From DATIXJ01 sp963714795 (GTDB taxonomy: Bacteria; Bacteroidota; Ignavibacteria; UBA10030; SZUA-254): a stretch of 64,000 nt of DNA. The stretch lies in contig CAVQPS010000009.1 of assembly GCA_963714795.1 (NCBI GenBank), positions 496,001 through 560,000 of the forward strand, in the 5' to 3' direction. The notes beneath the pieces were generated by a model. The model was given only the letters and a program-made list of their open reading frames with translations, ran no database searches and was not told the origin of the DNA. Both the position numbers and the translations under genes were made by a program. Positions 1 to 8,028 of the stretch are shown one piece after another. Within the stretch, counting starts at the first letter, position 1; every line of letters begins with the position of its first letter.

Positions 1-933
1 AAAATTGCCGTCTATGTCCCGCCGAATTTTCTCCCGTGGGATGATGCCGTCACGCTGGCAATGGAATACGCCGAAATTCCGTACGACAAAATTTGGGATG
101 ACGATGTCCTCCAGGGTAAGCTCGTCAAGTATGATTGGATCCATCTTCATCACGAAGATTTTACCGGACAGTACGGAAAATTTTATGCCAATTTTTCCAC
201 ACAGCCGTGGTATGTCGAACAGCAGGCAATGTATGAAAAGAAGGCGCACGAACTCGGCTTCGCGAAAGTTTCCGAAATGAAAAAAGCCGTTGCGCGAAAA
301 ATTAAAGAGTATGTTGCCGCCGGTGGATTTTTGTTTGCGATGTGTTCGGCAACCGATACATACGACATCGCTCTTGCCGCGGAAAACACCGACATTTGCG
401 ATATCATGTATGATGGCGATCCCCCGGATCTCAACGCGCAAAAGAAACTTGATTTTTCGAAATGCCTTGCATTTGAAAACTTTACCATAGAAATGAATCC
501 GCTTCGTTATGAATATTCGGACATCGATATTCCACCGAGCGACATGGTCGATCCCAACAGAGAGGCAACCGATTATTTCACGTTGTTTGAATTTTCAGCA
601 AAATACGATCCTGTCCCGACAATGCTGACACAGGATCATGCAAACATCATCAAAGGATTTATGGGTCAGACGACCAATTTCAAGAAAAGTCTTATTAAAA
701 AAAATATAACGATACTTGCCGAACGGGAAGGGACGGAAGAAGTGCGCTATATCCACGGAGATTTCGGGCGCGGGACATTCACATTTTACGGAGGTCACGA
801 TCCGGAAGATTACCGGCATGAGGTTGGCGATCCGCCAACCGATCTTCATCTTCATAAAAATTCCCCCGGGTATCGTTTGATACTCAATAATATTCTCTTT
901 CCGGCAGCGAAAAAGAAGCAACAAAAGACCTGA
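1..933 (+). CDS. conserved FCB-group protein, 5' end cut by window
   Basis: The reading frame is open from base 1 to the TGA at 931-933, so the N-terminus lies outside the window; the ATG at 61 is internal. The visible part holds the blocks WIHLHHEDFTGQYGKFY and GGFLFAMCSATDTYDIALAA. The second, with a cysteine in a G-x-C-like turn, recalls class I glutamine-amidotransferase-like folds. From memory, close relatives in Bacteroidetes/Chlorobi are often labelled 'asparagine synthetase B', but no synthetase (ATP pyrophosphatase) domain is visible here, so that name should not be trusted. The visible C-terminal part ends in a lysine-rich tail. Function unknown. Coding is certain from the long frame and dense conserved motifs; the family assignment is from recall. 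Confidence 0.75.
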   Translation, partial: KIAVYVPPNFLPWDDAVTLAMEYAEIPYDKIWDDDVLQGKLVKYDWIHLHHEDFTGQYGKFYANFSTQPWYVEQQAMYEKKAHELGFAKVSEMKKAVARKIKEYVAAGGFLFAMCSATDTYDIALAAENTDICDIMYDGDPPDLNAQKKLDFSKCLAFENFTIEMNPLRYEYSDIDIPPSDMVDPNREATDYFTLFEFSAKYDPVPTMLTQDHANIIKGFMGQTTNFKKSLIKKNITILAEREGTEEVRYIHGDFGRGTFTFYGGHDPEDYRHEVGDPPTDLHLHKNSPGYRLILNNILFPAAKKKQQKT

Positions 934-983
934 TGGCGAAAAAGATTTTGTAACTGTCGGATAATTTGTTACATTATTTCCCC

Positions 984-1685
984 ATGCGCATCGCAATTAT
1001 TTCCGATATACATTCCAACATTGAGGCACTGCAGCAGGCTGCTGCAATCCTCAAGAATAAACGGGTCGATGAGATCATCTGCCTCGGCGACATTATTGGA
1101 TACGGCGCAAGCCCGAACGAGTGTATCTCCCTGATCCGCGAAATGACGCCGCATATCCTTCTCGGCAATCATGATGAAGCGGCGATCGATCTGGAAAAAG
1201 CGGAATACTTCAATCCCTATGCGCGCATTGCCGCCGAATGGACACACGACCAGCTGACACCGGATCATCAGGATTTCGTTCGGTCTCTCCCATTCAAAAT
1301 TGTCCGGGAGAATCTCCTCTTCGTTCATGCTTCGCCGTACGAACCGCAGGAATGGCATTATATTATAACTCCAGCCGATGCCCAATTCAACTTTGCATAT
1401 TTCCCGGAACCGATTTGCTTTGTCGGACATTCACATGTGGCCGGGATTTTTTGTGAAGACATCTGGGCACGGGAAGTTGTGCGGGGAAAAAAATTTATCG
1501 TTAATGTCGGCAGTATCGGCCAGCCGCGCGACAACGATTGGCGCCTCAGTTTAGGAATTTTCGATACGCTGGCGTGGACATACGAAAATATCCGGTCGGA
1601 ATACGATGTTCAATCTGCCGCTGCAAAAATCCGCAAAGCCGGTCTTCCAAAACCTCTTGCCGAAAGAATTCTCGTCGGAAGATAA
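984..1685 (+). CDS. YfcE/MJ0936-type metallophosphoesterase
   Basis: This is a calcineurin-like phosphoesterase of about 233 residues. All metal-binding blocks are present in order: SDIHSN near the N-terminus, CLGDIIGYG, LLGNHDE, FVHASP and GHSHVAG. The start was set at ATG 984 because MRIAIISDIHSN is the usual N-terminus of the family; an upstream TTG at 966 is possible but adds residues the family does not have. No Shine-Dalgarno site is visible. The family hydrolyses phosphodiesters using two metal ions; the substrate cannot be told from sequence. The gene stands alone between the partial gene upstream and a convergent lipoprotein gene. Confidence 0.85.
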   Translation: MRIAIISDIHSNIEALQQAAAILKNKRVDEIICLGDIIGYGASPNECISLIREMTPHILLGNHDEAAIDLEKAEYFNPYARIAAEWTHDQLTPDHQDFVRSLPFKIVRENLLFVHASPYEPQEWHYIITPADAQFNFAYFPEPICFVGHSHVAGIFCEDIWAREVVRGKKFIVNVGSIGQPRDNDWRLSLGIFDTLAWTYENIRSEYDVQSAAAKIRKAGLPKPLAERILVGR

Positions 1686-1713
1686 AATACCCTGTTCGAA
1701 CAAAAATAAAGAA

Positions 1714-1740
1714 CCCGCCTGCACATGACGCACAGGCGGG
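1714..1740 (-). terminator. intrinsic terminator, minus strand
   Basis: An 8-bp GC-rich stem (CCCGCCTG / CAGGCGGG) with an 11-nt loop. On the minus strand it is followed by a T-rich stretch (ttctttattttt), so it fits the end of the minus-strand lipoprotein gene that stops at 1761. It may also stop transcription from the phosphoesterase gene on the other strand. Confidence 0.7.
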
Positions 1741-1760
1741 CTGAAGTATTTGACGTTCGG

Positions 1761-2786
1761 TTATCGCAACGTCATATATGGTGCACCCCAGATTTCGTTT
1801 GAGTATGGGGAACTGTTATCATAAATTGTTCCGTACGACAACACGTCGACCATAACATTAAACCGTTCTTCCAACAGTCCCCACGACGGGAAATGTGTGG
1901 TAAGAGTCCGGCTATACACACGCGTATAGTTTCCGGTTGTTCCCGTTACCGAAACCAAATTCATTTTCGCTCTTCCAAATCCGGGATGACGAGGATCGCC
2001 GGCAATATCGTGCCTCAAATAAACGAGTTCGTTCGATGAGTCAGCACTCGCAATCGTGACACGAACGGTGATGGAATCGTTTCCACGAAATCTCGGAATG
2101 CAACCACGGAACAGACCGAGAGCAAACCATGAATTCAGCGGATCGGTAAAGGTCGAATCATAATGCTGGCGCGTGTCGGCAATTTCAACCGATGAAATAG
2201 AAAAATCATTTGTGTTTTGCGAAGTCCCTTCCGCCATGGTAACGGCTACTGGCATCCAGTTGCGGAACGGATCCTTTGTGTGCGCAATGCGGCGGAATAA
2301 TACTTTTCGCTTGATATCCAGCGTGAACGGTTTCTTGACGACCGTATCGACGACCGTTGTATCCGATCGATGAGCGCCAAGTCCGATACGGAGTTCGCCG
2401 GTAATGATCTGTGTAATAGTAACGGTTGCCAACGAATCACCGGTCGTGTCAACGGAATAGGTTTGGGTGACATTGGTAATATGGCGTCCCCAACGAACCG
2501 GAGACAACGAATCGCTACTTACTGTACCGGTCAGAAAGTCAGGGCTTCCGGCTGAGGTCGTTTGATATTCATCGGCATGCATTCCGTCATCATCGATCGT
2601 CGCCTGGTCAGAATTAGAAAATGCCGCCACCGAATCGACCGTTGCCACCGCTTGCTGTAATGCCTGTACATCCGCCGAAGGTGCTTGTGCGGGTGGCATC
2701 ACTGTCGAATTGTTATTTGAACAACCGACCAGCCAGGCAACCGATATAACAATGAGGAACAAAGCAAAAAACCGCAGAGTGTTCAT
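1761..2786 (-). CDS. hypothetical secreted lipoprotein
   Basis: This 341-residue protein has a signal peptide with hydrophobic core (residues about 4-20) ending in a lipobox-like VGC, so Cys22 is probably lipidated. The mature part is rich in Ser/Thr/Asp and short beta-strand-like segments, and shows no motif I recognise. A strong Shine-Dalgarno sequence (AAAGGAG, 7 nt before ATG) supports the start. It is monocistronic, with a terminator hairpin just downstream. I assign no function; an outer-membrane or periplasmic location is inferred from the lipobox only. Confidence 0.75.
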   Translation of the reverse strand: MNTLRFFALFLIVISVAWLVGCSNNNSTVMPPAQAPSADVQALQQAVATVDSVAAFSNSDQATIDDDGMHADEYQTTSAGSPDFLTGTVSSDSLSPVRWGRHITNVTQTYSVDTTGDSLATVTITQIITGELRIGLGAHRSDTTVVDTVVKKPFTLDIKRKVLFRRIAHTKDPFRNWMPVAVTMAEGTSQNTNDFSISSVEIADTRQHYDSTFTDPLNSWFALGLFRGCIPRFRGNDSITVRVTIASADSSNELVYLRHDIAGDPRHPGFGRAKMNLVSVTGTTGNYTRVYSRTLTTHFPSWGLLEERFNVMVDVLSYGTIYDNSSPYSNEIWGAPYMTLR

Positions 2787-2946
2787 ATCGTCTCTCCTTT
2801 CGTATAGTTTGTCATTGATAAAAATTGTTTACGGTCGTTGATTTTTTCTTTCCGGACATTCTTAACGTAAGACTAATAACGAAGAAAAAAGTTTAACGCA
2901 CAATACGTATTTTACAATACGGTGATATTCGTCAATTAATAAAATT

Positions 2947-4158
2947 TCATTTTGGGGAAAGCCCGTGAGGAAGGAGCCATTGTTCCGGATCCTGCTTTTC
3001 TTTCTCTTTATAGATTCCGAAAAACAGCATCGGACCGGAAAGCGATTCACCGCTTTTGCCGATCACCTGACCTTCGCTGACATTATCTCCCTCAGCCACG
3101 GAAAATTCCGAAAGATGCGCATAGACCGTTCGGTATCCGTTTTTATGATTGAGGATAATGGTATTCCCGAACGACGGCATCCAGGTGATCATCGAAACTT
3201 CGGCGCCGGCGATCGCTGAAACACCGGTCCCGGCCGGGACAGAAATTTCAATGCCGATATTTTGCGTCACGGTGTGTAACGTTGGATTTTCCTGATTTCC
3301 AAAATGCGAAATAAGATGCCCTTGCGATACGGGCCAGCGAAGGTGTCCTCGTTTTGCCTCAAAGGCACTCGCACCGGCAGTATGTTCCGGCGGAGCAGTC
3401 GACGATTTCTTTTCCTCCTCTTTCTTTCGCAAATCTTCTTCGATCAACTTTGCGATAAGGTTCTGCAAATCTTTGACGGATTGCAGTTTCCGATCGCGCT
3501 CCTTCGTAAAGTTCTTCTTATCCCTCCGGATCGTAGCCAGAAGCGTCTTCCTTTTTTTCATCTTTTGGGCGAGCGTTTGTTCCTCGTGCTGTTTTTCCCC
3601 GATGAGGTCGTGCTGTTCGGCAAGCTGTTTCTGGAGAAGAACACTCTTCGCTTCAAGGGTGTCGCGGTGATAGTTGATCGTGTCGAGATCTTTTTTTCGT
3701 TGTTCGGAAAATCGTTGTAAATATTCGGCACGAACCAGCGCCTGGTTCACCGATTTGGATGAGAGCAGTAATTCCAAATCGTACATCCTGCCGTAACGAT
3801 AGACCGAGGAAACGTAATGCGCATAATGATTTTTCAACGAGGAAAGCCGGTTATTCAGGTCGCCGATGGAAACGCGCGTGGAGTCGATATCGCTTTGAAG
3901 AACAACCTCCTGATCGTGGAGCTTGGAGATGAGCCGGCGCAGCAGGGTTGTTTGCTTGTCGTATGCATCAAGTAAGTCAAGCGTGGCATGTTCTTTTTTC
4001 TCTTTTTCCTTGATGTGTTGTTCATAGCTTTCGATTTCGCTTTTCAATTTCTGAAGCTGTGTCTGCTTCTTTTTGATTTCATCATCACCGGAAAACGATA
4101 TCGTTTTAAAAAAACATACCGTGAGGGCAATGATGGCGAGGATGTGCATGCAACGCAT
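2947..4158 (-). CDS. EnvC-like murein hydrolase activator (degenerate LytM/M23)
   Basis: The product is about 403 residues: an N-terminal hydrophobic signal segment, a long Lys/Glu/Gln-rich coiled coil (roughly residues 25-245) and a C-terminal LytM/M23 fold. The peptidase metal site is broken. The H-x-G-I-D block reads NIGIEIS, and the final HLHFE block reads MLFFG; only the YAHLS histidine remains. This matches the EnvC pattern, in which an inactive LytM domain activates cell-wall amidases at division instead of cutting peptidoglycan. ATG at 4158 is chosen because it overlaps the TGA of the upstream DUF4292 gene by one base (TGATG), indicating translational coupling; an upstream start at 4203 would overlap that gene by 46 bases. 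Last gene of a three-gene envelope operon. Confidence 0.85.
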   Translation of the reverse strand: MRCMHILAIIALTVCFFKTISFSGDDEIKKKQTQLQKLKSEIESYEQHIKEKEKKEHATLDLLDAYDKQTTLLRRLISKLHDQEVVLQSDIDSTRVSIGDLNNRLSSLKNHYAHYVSSVYRYGRMYDLELLLSSKSVNQALVRAEYLQRFSEQRKKDLDTINYHRDTLEAKSVLLQKQLAEQHDLIGEKQHEEQTLAQKMKKRKTLLATIRRDKKNFTKERDRKLQSVKDLQNLIAKLIEEDLRKKEEEKKSSTAPPEHTAGASAFEAKRGHLRWPVSQGHLISHFGNQENPTLHTVTQNIGIEISVPAGTGVSAIAGAEVSMITWMPSFGNTIILNHKNGYRTVYAHLSEFSVAEGDNVSEGQVIGKSGESLSGPMLFFGIYKEKEKQDPEQWLLPHGLSPK

Positions 4159-4919
4159 CAACGATACATAACCTCCGCATGTTTCGGAAGGGTAAATGAA
4201 CATTCGACCGGCTCATTGATTGTCAGGTCATCGTAGGAAATCGTGACCGCACGGCGTTCTTTTGGAAAAATAATGCGGACAAATTTCGGCATCATAATTC
4301 CCTGGACATCTTCCTGGTCGGAAGTTTGCGCGGTCAGCATCGATTTTCCTGCGGAATCCAGCATACGGTAACTTGCAATAACAAACGTATCGCCGTCGAC
4401 ACGGTATTCCCGCGTTCCCTGTTCGGTCCGGTACCGGATGACGTACAGTTCATCCTTAATCGATTCTGTGCCGAGCGAATCGCCAGATGCAGGGGATGTG
4501 AATTCTCCGGTGAATGCCCGAAGGATTTCATCAAACTCCATCCGAAGCCGGAACATCGAGTTCAGCGTTCGCCCGTCGGGTTTGCCGACCAGAGCGGTGT
4601 TGTCCATATTATTGTAGAACAAAAATCGTTCGCGTGACAGCAACAATGTTCCGACATGAATACCGAACGGACCATGCAGTTCCACGAGCAACGAATCCGG
4701 TTTCTTCAATGAAAGGTCGAACGAACCGCTGGATGAACCCTCCGGCGTTTCGATCGTAATCGATCCATTGCCGTGCAGAGAAGAAATCGATTGCCCGCGC
4801 TCGTTCACACGGCGCATGACTTCGGCGGCGTCAAGTGTTCGTTCCTTATAGACTTTTGCCGACGGCGCGCACCCGGCGGTAATCAAAATAGCAGATAGTA
4901 CGATCTGCCATATCCTCAC
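4158..4919 (-). CDS. DUF4292 (LolB-like) lipoprotein
   Basis: A 253-residue protein with a short signal peptide and a lipobox (ITAGC), followed by beta-rich sequence of the DUF4292 type, including the HGPFGIHVGTLLLS block. DUF4292 proteins are thought to share the LolA/LolB lipoprotein-carrier fold; a role in lipoprotein or envelope assembly is inference. The ATG overlaps the TGA of the TPR gene by 4 bp, and its own stop overlaps the EnvC-like start by 1 bp, so the three genes are translationally coupled. The same order (TPR, DUF4292, M23/EnvC) recurs, as I recall, in many Bacteroidetes. Confidence 0.8.
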   Translation of the reverse strand: MRIWQIVLSAILITAGCAPSAKVYKERTLDAAEVMRRVNERGQSISSLHGNGSITIETPEGSSSGSFDLSLKKPDSLLVELHGPFGIHVGTLLLSRERFLFYNNMDNTALVGKPDGRTLNSMFRLRMEFDEILRAFTGEFTSPASGDSLGTESIKDELYVIRYRTEQGTREYRVDGDTFVIASYRMLDSAGKSMLTAQTSDQEDVQGIMMPKFVRIIFPKERRAVTISYDDLTINEPVECSFTLPKHAEVMYR

Positions 4920-6607
4920 AAACTTCCCCTCTGAATTTTATCTTTCAATGATGGACTTGTCGAATCGAACTGCAATCCTTTTTGCCAATACTCCATCGCT
5001 TTGTCTTTGTCGCCGAGTTTAAAATAAATATCTCCAAGATGCTCATGAATAACCGAACTTTTGCTTCCAAGATCAATTGCTTTCCTGATCCACTTTTCGG
5101 CTTCCTGATAATTTCCCATACGATAATAAATCCAGCCGTATGTATCGAGATACGATTGATTGTCGGGCTGTTGGGCAACCGCCTCTTTCGACATTTTCAT
5201 CGCACGGTCAAGCTGCATTCCCCGCTCGGCAAGACTGTACCCGTAATTATTCAGCAAGAGATTATTCTTCGGATCGAGACGGAGCGCCTTTTCATAGATG
5301 CTGTCCGATTCGTCCGTGCGCTTCATTTCATCATATACGGACGCAAGAGCCGTAAGAGCGTCGACACTTCTCTGGTTAAGCTGAACCGCTTTTTCCAGTG
5401 CCGTCGCTGCATCAATATCCTCATGTTTTCGCTGGTATGAAATTCCCAGAAGGAAATATATGCGAAATTCTTCAGGAACGAATTTTTTTGCCTCGTTTAA
5501 AATACTGATCGCCGTATCAAGTTTCTCCCGATCATAATAAATAGAGGCAATGCCGACCCAACCATCCGCATTCCATTGGGCAAGGTTTTTCACCTTTGTA
5601 AAATTGATCAAAGCGCTTGAGTCGTCCTTCATAATATTATTGATGGCACCGAGAAACCAGTACGGACGCCAGTCATCCGGGTGCTCATCCCGGATTTTCA
5701 TGAACATTTTTTCCGCGTACGGTGCGACGGCGGAATCTTTCTGAATAAATTGAGTAAAAATCTGACCGAATTTTATTTGGTCATCGACGGACAACGTATC
5801 CCTCCGGAGAATAATGTCCAACTGTTCGGAAGCACGGTCGTAATCCTGTTTTACAAGATAGGCATGAGCAATGGCTGCGCGCAGTTCGAGGTTTTGCGGT
5901 TGCCGTTCCGCCAGTTCATTGTAAATACGCAGAGCGGTATCGACGCTGTCCCTGCGAAGATACAAATCGCCGAGCGTTTTTTTCACTTCAAAATTACCGG
6001 GTTCGAATTCCAGCATCCCGTTGATCGCATCGGTGGCTTTATCGAGTTTTCCGGTTGCATTATAGATTTGTGCCATCTGGAAATACACATCGGCGTCCGG
6101 ACCAAACCGGTCGGTCACCGATTGATAAATTTTTAATGCTTCGTCCGGTTTCTGCAGCTGCAATAATCTTCCGAGATTGATCCAGCCCTGTTCATAAGAA
6201 GAATCGACCCGCACCACTTCATTGAATTCTTTCAATGCATGATCGAGATCGCGGGCACTGACATAAATCTGCCCGAGTGTTTCGTGATATGTTCTGTTCG
6301 AAGGGTCGCTCTGAACGGCAGCCGTACCGTTTTCTATCGCCTGTTGCTCGTCTCCCAGAATTGCATAATCCTTTGCCATGGCAAAATAAATCGCCGCGTC
6401 CTGTTTCAGACGGATAGCTTTTTGGTATTCGAGAATTGCCTTTGCATAATCTTCTTGCTGGTCGTACATCGAACCCTGCAAATAATAACTAAGCGATGCC
6501 TGTTCGTCCTGTTCGGTAACAACCTTCGCCGTCTTCTCCGAACCGGAACAGCCATAAAAACTCCACATCATCACCCCAAGCATCAGCATCAAAATATTTT
6601 TTACCAT
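4916..6607 (-). CDS. large TPR lipoprotein
   Basis: The protein is 563 residues with an N-terminal signal and a cysteine (FYGCSGSE) that could be a lipobox. From about residue 40 to the end it is a run of tetratricopeptide repeats, seen as recurring blocks with the A-x-x-x-Y/L and P spacing (for example YAKAILEYQKAIRLKQD, LDTAISILNEAKKFVPE, YQEAEKWIRKAIDLG). TPR proteins are scaffolds for protein assembly; here it is probably at the envelope. First gene of the coupled operon with the DUF4292 and EnvC-like genes. A promoter with 17-bp spacing lies at 6632-6660. Confidence 0.85.
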   Translation of the reverse strand: MVKNILMLMLGVMMWSFYGCSGSEKTAKVVTEQDEQASLSYYLQGSMYDQQEDYAKAILEYQKAIRLKQDAAIYFAMAKDYAILGDEQQAIENGTAAVQSDPSNRTYHETLGQIYVSARDLDHALKEFNEVVRVDSSYEQGWINLGRLLQLQKPDEALKIYQSVTDRFGPDADVYFQMAQIYNATGKLDKATDAINGMLEFEPGNFEVKKTLGDLYLRRDSVDTALRIYNELAERQPQNLELRAAIAHAYLVKQDYDRASEQLDIILRRDTLSVDDQIKFGQIFTQFIQKDSAVAPYAEKMFMKIRDEHPDDWRPYWFLGAINNIMKDDSSALINFTKVKNLAQWNADGWVGIASIYYDREKLDTAISILNEAKKFVPEEFRIYFLLGISYQRKHEDIDAATALEKAVQLNQRSVDALTALASVYDEMKRTDESDSIYEKALRLDPKNNLLLNNYGYSLAERGMQLDRAMKMSKEAVAQQPDNQSYLDTYGWIYYRMGNYQEAEKWIRKAIDLGSKSSVIHEHLGDIYFKLGDKDKAMEYWQKGLQFDSTSPSLKDKIQRGSL

Positions 6608-6631
6608 AGTCTCCGATTCCTTTCCTATAAA

Positions 6632-6660
6632 AATATATCAATTTCGGGGGCGAATAACAA
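6632..6660 (-). promoter_or_regulatory. promoter of TPR-DUF4292-EnvC operon
   Basis: On the minus strand, TTGTTA is followed after exactly 17 bp by TATATT. The start codon of the TPR gene is 24 nt downstream of the -10 box, with purine-rich GGAAAGGA and GGAG between. The -35 box is only 6 bp from that of the divergent CpoB-like gene, so both could be controlled from one site. Confidence 0.55.
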
Positions 6661-6666
6661 GCTTGC

Positions 6667-6695
6667 TTGACTTTCAGAAGCATTTTCTCTACATT
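6667..6695 (+). promoter_or_regulatory. promoter of CpoB-like gene
   Basis: TTGACT, 17 bp, TACATT. Predicted transcription start is near 6702, which gives a leader of about 60 nt and includes the AAAGGG ribosome-binding sequence at 6745-6750. Confidence 0.55.
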
Positions 6696-6765
6696 AGCCC
6701 GCAGTTTGTGAGCGTTCATAATTTTTCGAATCGTCTTTGTCTACAAAGGGATTGTGCTATGAAAC

Positions 6766-7437
6766 ATGGTCTTTTCATTCTTCTTCATTGCCGCCGGACT
6801 TATCCTCGGCGGCTGTCATGCATCTGACGAAACATCGAAAGATCAAACCGAAACGACATCCCCGCCGCAACCCAGCGCCACCGAGATGATGCAAAAAGAT
6901 CTCGTTACACTGCGCAGTGCAAACGATTCACTCCTTCAGCAGATGACGAAACTCGAGCAGGATAATCGTTCTGCCGCGGCACATAATGCAGAACTGGAAA
7001 CACAAATCGGACAATTGAAAGAACAACTTGCAGCCGTACCGCCACCGCCGCCAAAACCGGCAATGGCGAATGTTACAGAAGGATACACTCACGCGTTGCG
7101 ATTATTCCACGCCAAGAATTACGAAGAATCTGCCGCACTCTTTCAGGAAGTCCTCGATGCCGGCGCTCCCGCAACGCTGCAAGATCATTGCGATTACTGG
7201 CTTGGTGAGTGCGCCTACGGACAAAAACATTTCACGGAAGCGATCGGACATTTTCAAAAGGTATTCGAATTTAAGATTTCCAAAAAGAAAGACGATGCGC
7301 AGATGATGATTGCAAATTCTTACCTGGCAATGGGAGAAAAGGTAAAAGCAAAAGAAGAGTACGAGCGGCTCATCAAAAAATTTCCGGCAAGTCCGTACGT
7401 TAAACGGGCGAAGGCAAAACTGAGCAAGTTGTCATAA
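6766..7437 (+). CDS. CpoB/YbgF-like TPR lipoprotein
   Basis: The 223-residue product has a hydrophobic leader ending in LGGC (lipobox), a Gln/Leu-rich coiled coil (about residues 40-88), a proline linker (PPPPPKP) and C-terminal TPR repeats of the YbgF/CpoB type (EGYTHALRLFHAKNYEESAALF, then HFTEAIGHFQKVFEF). CpoB proteins link peptidoglycan synthesis with Tol-Pal constriction in Proteobacteria; here tol genes are not nearby, so the role is inferred. The start is odd: ATG 6766 gives a signal peptide with no positive charge and a poorly spaced ribosome site. The well-spaced ATG at 6759 (AAAGGG 8 nt before it) begins MKHGLF in another frame that stops after 22 codons. A one-base indel in the leader is likely. 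Confidence 0.75.
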   Translation: MVFSFFFIAAGLILGGCHASDETSKDQTETTSPPQPSATEMMQKDLVTLRSANDSLLQQMTKLEQDNRSAAAHNAELETQIGQLKEQLAAVPPPPPKPAMANVTEGYTHALRLFHAKNYEESAALFQEVLDAGAPATLQDHCDYWLGECAYGQKHFTEAIGHFQKVFEFKISKKKDDAQMMIANSYLAMGEKVKAKEEYERLIKKFPASPYVKRAKAKLSKLS

Positions 7438-7467
7438 TAAATTTTTGTTTTTGATTCCTGCCCCGGA

Positions 7468-8013
7468 TTATCGTTTCAACTTCGGATTGACCGGCACAAA
7501 TGTTACGTTCTGTTCCTTCAACATTTTCTGACCCAGAAGTAATCCTTTGATCGTTACCGTCATTTGTTCTCCGGCAATTTTATGCCAATCATCCTCGCCC
7601 GATATTTCTTTTCCGATCAGCTTTACGACATCCGACGAATGAGGACCAACGGTTAACGACGGCAGAGGAAGAAACTTGTCTTTATATTGGTAAGCAATAT
7701 TGCGTGAGGAAACTTTTGCTTCCGCAAGATCAAGCGAAAGTTTTTCATTACTGCCGTTGAAAATTTCGATTTCAATTGTTGTTGCAACACCGTCGTTCAT
7801 TTCGTATTCCGCGTGAAAACGATATTCTATTGCACCATCGTGAAGGATATAATCTTCACAATTGCAATCATCATTGATAACGCGGTAAGAATAGTTTGAT
7901 GGCGAGCAGCCGGAAATGAAAAGCAATATTCCAAAGCAACAGACTAATGACCAGATCGACGGATTCGTGATTTTTTGATGAGAGCGGCTCTTTTTGCTGT
8001 TCCGTTCAATCAC
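7468..8013 (-). CDS. hypothetical lipoprotein
   Basis: A 181-residue protein with a basic N-terminus (lysine- and arginine-rich for about 15 residues), a hydrophobic stretch and a lipobox (FISGC). The mature part is short and rich in beta-type residues; a FlgH- or immunoglobulin-like fold is conceivable, but nothing is recognisable. Converges with the CpoB-like gene 30 bp away. The adenosine deaminase gene, on the same strand, ends 15 bp upstream, so the two may be co-transcribed. Confidence 0.65.
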   Translation of the reverse strand: MIERNSKKSRSHQKITNPSIWSLVCCFGILLFISGCSPSNYSYRVINDDCNCEDYILHDGAIEYRFHAEYEMNDGVATTIEIEIFNGSNEKLSLDLAEAKVSSRNIAYQYKDKFLPLPSLTVGPHSSDVVKLIGKEISGEDDWHKIAGEQMTVTIKGLLLGQKMLKEQNVTFVPVNPKLKR

Positions 8014-8028
8014 AAAGACGTCCTTTTG

